Origin: Planctomycetota bacterium
Lineage (GTDB): Bacteria; Planctomycetota; UBA1135; GCA-002686595
NCBI GenBank assembly: GCA_029259635.1
Contig: JAJDEU010000006.1
Location: 1 to 64,000, forward strand
Direction of reading: 5' to 3'
Length of the DNA stretch: 64,000 nucleotides
Within the stretch, counting starts at the first letter, position 1. Every line of letters begins with the position of its first letter. Made by a program: the position numbers and the translations under genes. Shown here in pieces: positions 63,455-64,000 of the stretch. The notes beneath the pieces were generated by a model. The model worked only from the letters and a program-made list of their open reading frames with translations, ran no database searches and was not told the DNA's origin.

Positions 63455-64000
63455 TCCTCTCGCGCATCGAATCCGCCCGCCCGCGACAGGCTCGTCATCG
63501 ACGCCAGGCAAGCGAACACCATGAAAGCCCCCACCGCCAGCAGCACGGGGTGTTGCCCGAACTTATCCATCGCCAGACCGATGATCGGCGCGATGATCAG
63601 GAAAGTACCCCGAAAGATCAGGCTGCGCAGGGAGAGAAAGCCCGCGCGGTCCGTGCTCGGAATCAGGCGCTGTTCCTCATGTCCCAGTGGCGGCGAGAAC
63701 AAGCCGCGCATCGTCGTGAGCACCAGATAGAAACCGACGCCCCACAGGCTCTGCGAGAGCCCCATACCCGCGTACCCGATCGCGATCAGAACCACGCACA
63801 CGACCATCAACCGGAGGAAGCCGATGCGCGCGGACACGCGGGTTGCGAAGAGCGACGAGATCGCGACGCTGTAGTTCGCCACCGCCCAGACCACGCCCAA
63901 CCAACCGGCATCCATGCCCGCGTCGGTCGCGTAGAGTTGAATCGTCCACACCGGGATGAAGGAGGACATGCCGAGCGCGATCGTCAGCAACATGACCGCG
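63451..64000 (-). CDS. MFS transporter, C-terminal part (cut by window edge)
   Basis: At least 183 residues of a major facilitator transporter, open past the right edge. Six hydrophobic segments are seen, with loop motifs RVSARIGFLRLM and PLGHEEQRLIPSTDRAGFLS, consistent with the C-terminal half of a 12-helix MFS protein. Its stop overlaps the ECF sigma start by 4 nt, so transporter, sigma factor, anti-sigma factor and small membrane protein form one transcript. Substrate unknown. Confidence 0.85.
   Translation of the reverse strand, partial: AVMLLTIALGMSSFIPVWTIQLYATDAGMDAGWLGVVWAVANYSVAISSLFATRVSARIGFLRLMVVCVVLIAIGYAGMGLSQSLWGVGFYLVLTTMRGLFSPPLGHEEQRLIPSTDRAGFLSLRSLIFRGTFLIIAPIIGLAMDKFGQHPVLLAVGAFMVFACLASMTSLSRAGGFDAREE

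Noticed and set aside
1..64000. CRISPR array, prophage, rRNA genes or replication origin
   Set aside because: No regularly spaced repeats, phage structural genes, rRNA sequence or DnaA-box cluster was seen.

Overview
The window looks like a chromosomal segment of a GC-rich, Gram-negative (diderm) heterotrophic bacterium. An LPS-type heptosyltransferase, two outer-membrane barrel proteins, several lipoproteins and a SurA-like chaperone point to an outer membrane. A Planctomycetota-like organism is the best guess, with Acidobacteriota as an alternative. The reasons are the TIGR02999-type ECF factor joined to a kinase-TPR protein, DUF1501/DUF1800-type secreted proteins, toroid proteins with a membrane anchor, a spondin-domain protein, and many starts with no clear Shine-Dalgarno. 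This placement is inference; no search was run.

Layout. 1-6952: a long palindrome abutting a GT9 heptosyltransferase, a zinc metalloprotease lipoprotein divergent from a PHP/DUF3604 lipoprotein, and an Atg22-like MFS transporter. 7062-11436: a c-di-GMP signalling module of two HDOD-REC-GGDEF proteins around an HPt protein. 11646-19845: a seven-gene minus-strand operon, lipA - E1alpha - E1beta - E2 - second E1alpha - lpdA - lipB, which makes a branched-chain-type 2-oxoacid dehydrogenase together with the lipoate enzymes it needs. 19961-26147: a secreted module of a decaheme/LVIVD/EF-hand protein, a Tat-exported alkaline-phosphatase-fold protein and a DUF1549-like protein. 26339-31032: a divergent sigma-70 factor, a gene-free 612 bp stretch, an acyl-CoA dehydrogenase, a dGTPase and a small tail-anchored protein.

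31237-36325: rnc-mfd-SurA-like operon with 4-nt overlaps. 36650-40172: two tandem paralogues with a TonB-like SxxxH membrane anchor and an alpha/alpha-toroid domain, each followed by a near-identical ~100 bp perfect palindrome. 40168-46640: housekeeping genes (rpsT, TPR protein, def, ribF, tRNA-Phe, DUF971) and a porin-like protein. 46829-53080: a DUF255 thioredoxin-fold protein, an OmpA-like barrel lipoprotein, and an ECF sigma/kinase-TPR pair. 53109-61810: unknown membrane proteins, an SDR, a DUF3352-like/DUF1800/DUF1501 secreted operon and a spondin-domain protein. 61927-64000: MFS transporter (cut by the window edge), ECF sigma factor, zinc anti-sigma factor and a small membrane protein, in one tightly overlapping operon.

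The two most unusual things are the family of three gene-end palindromes (1-80, 38209-38317, 40048-40172), whose arms are built from smaller palindromes and which reach into stop codons, and the tandem toroid proteins that carry a TonB-style energy-transducer anchor without a TonB C-terminal domain.
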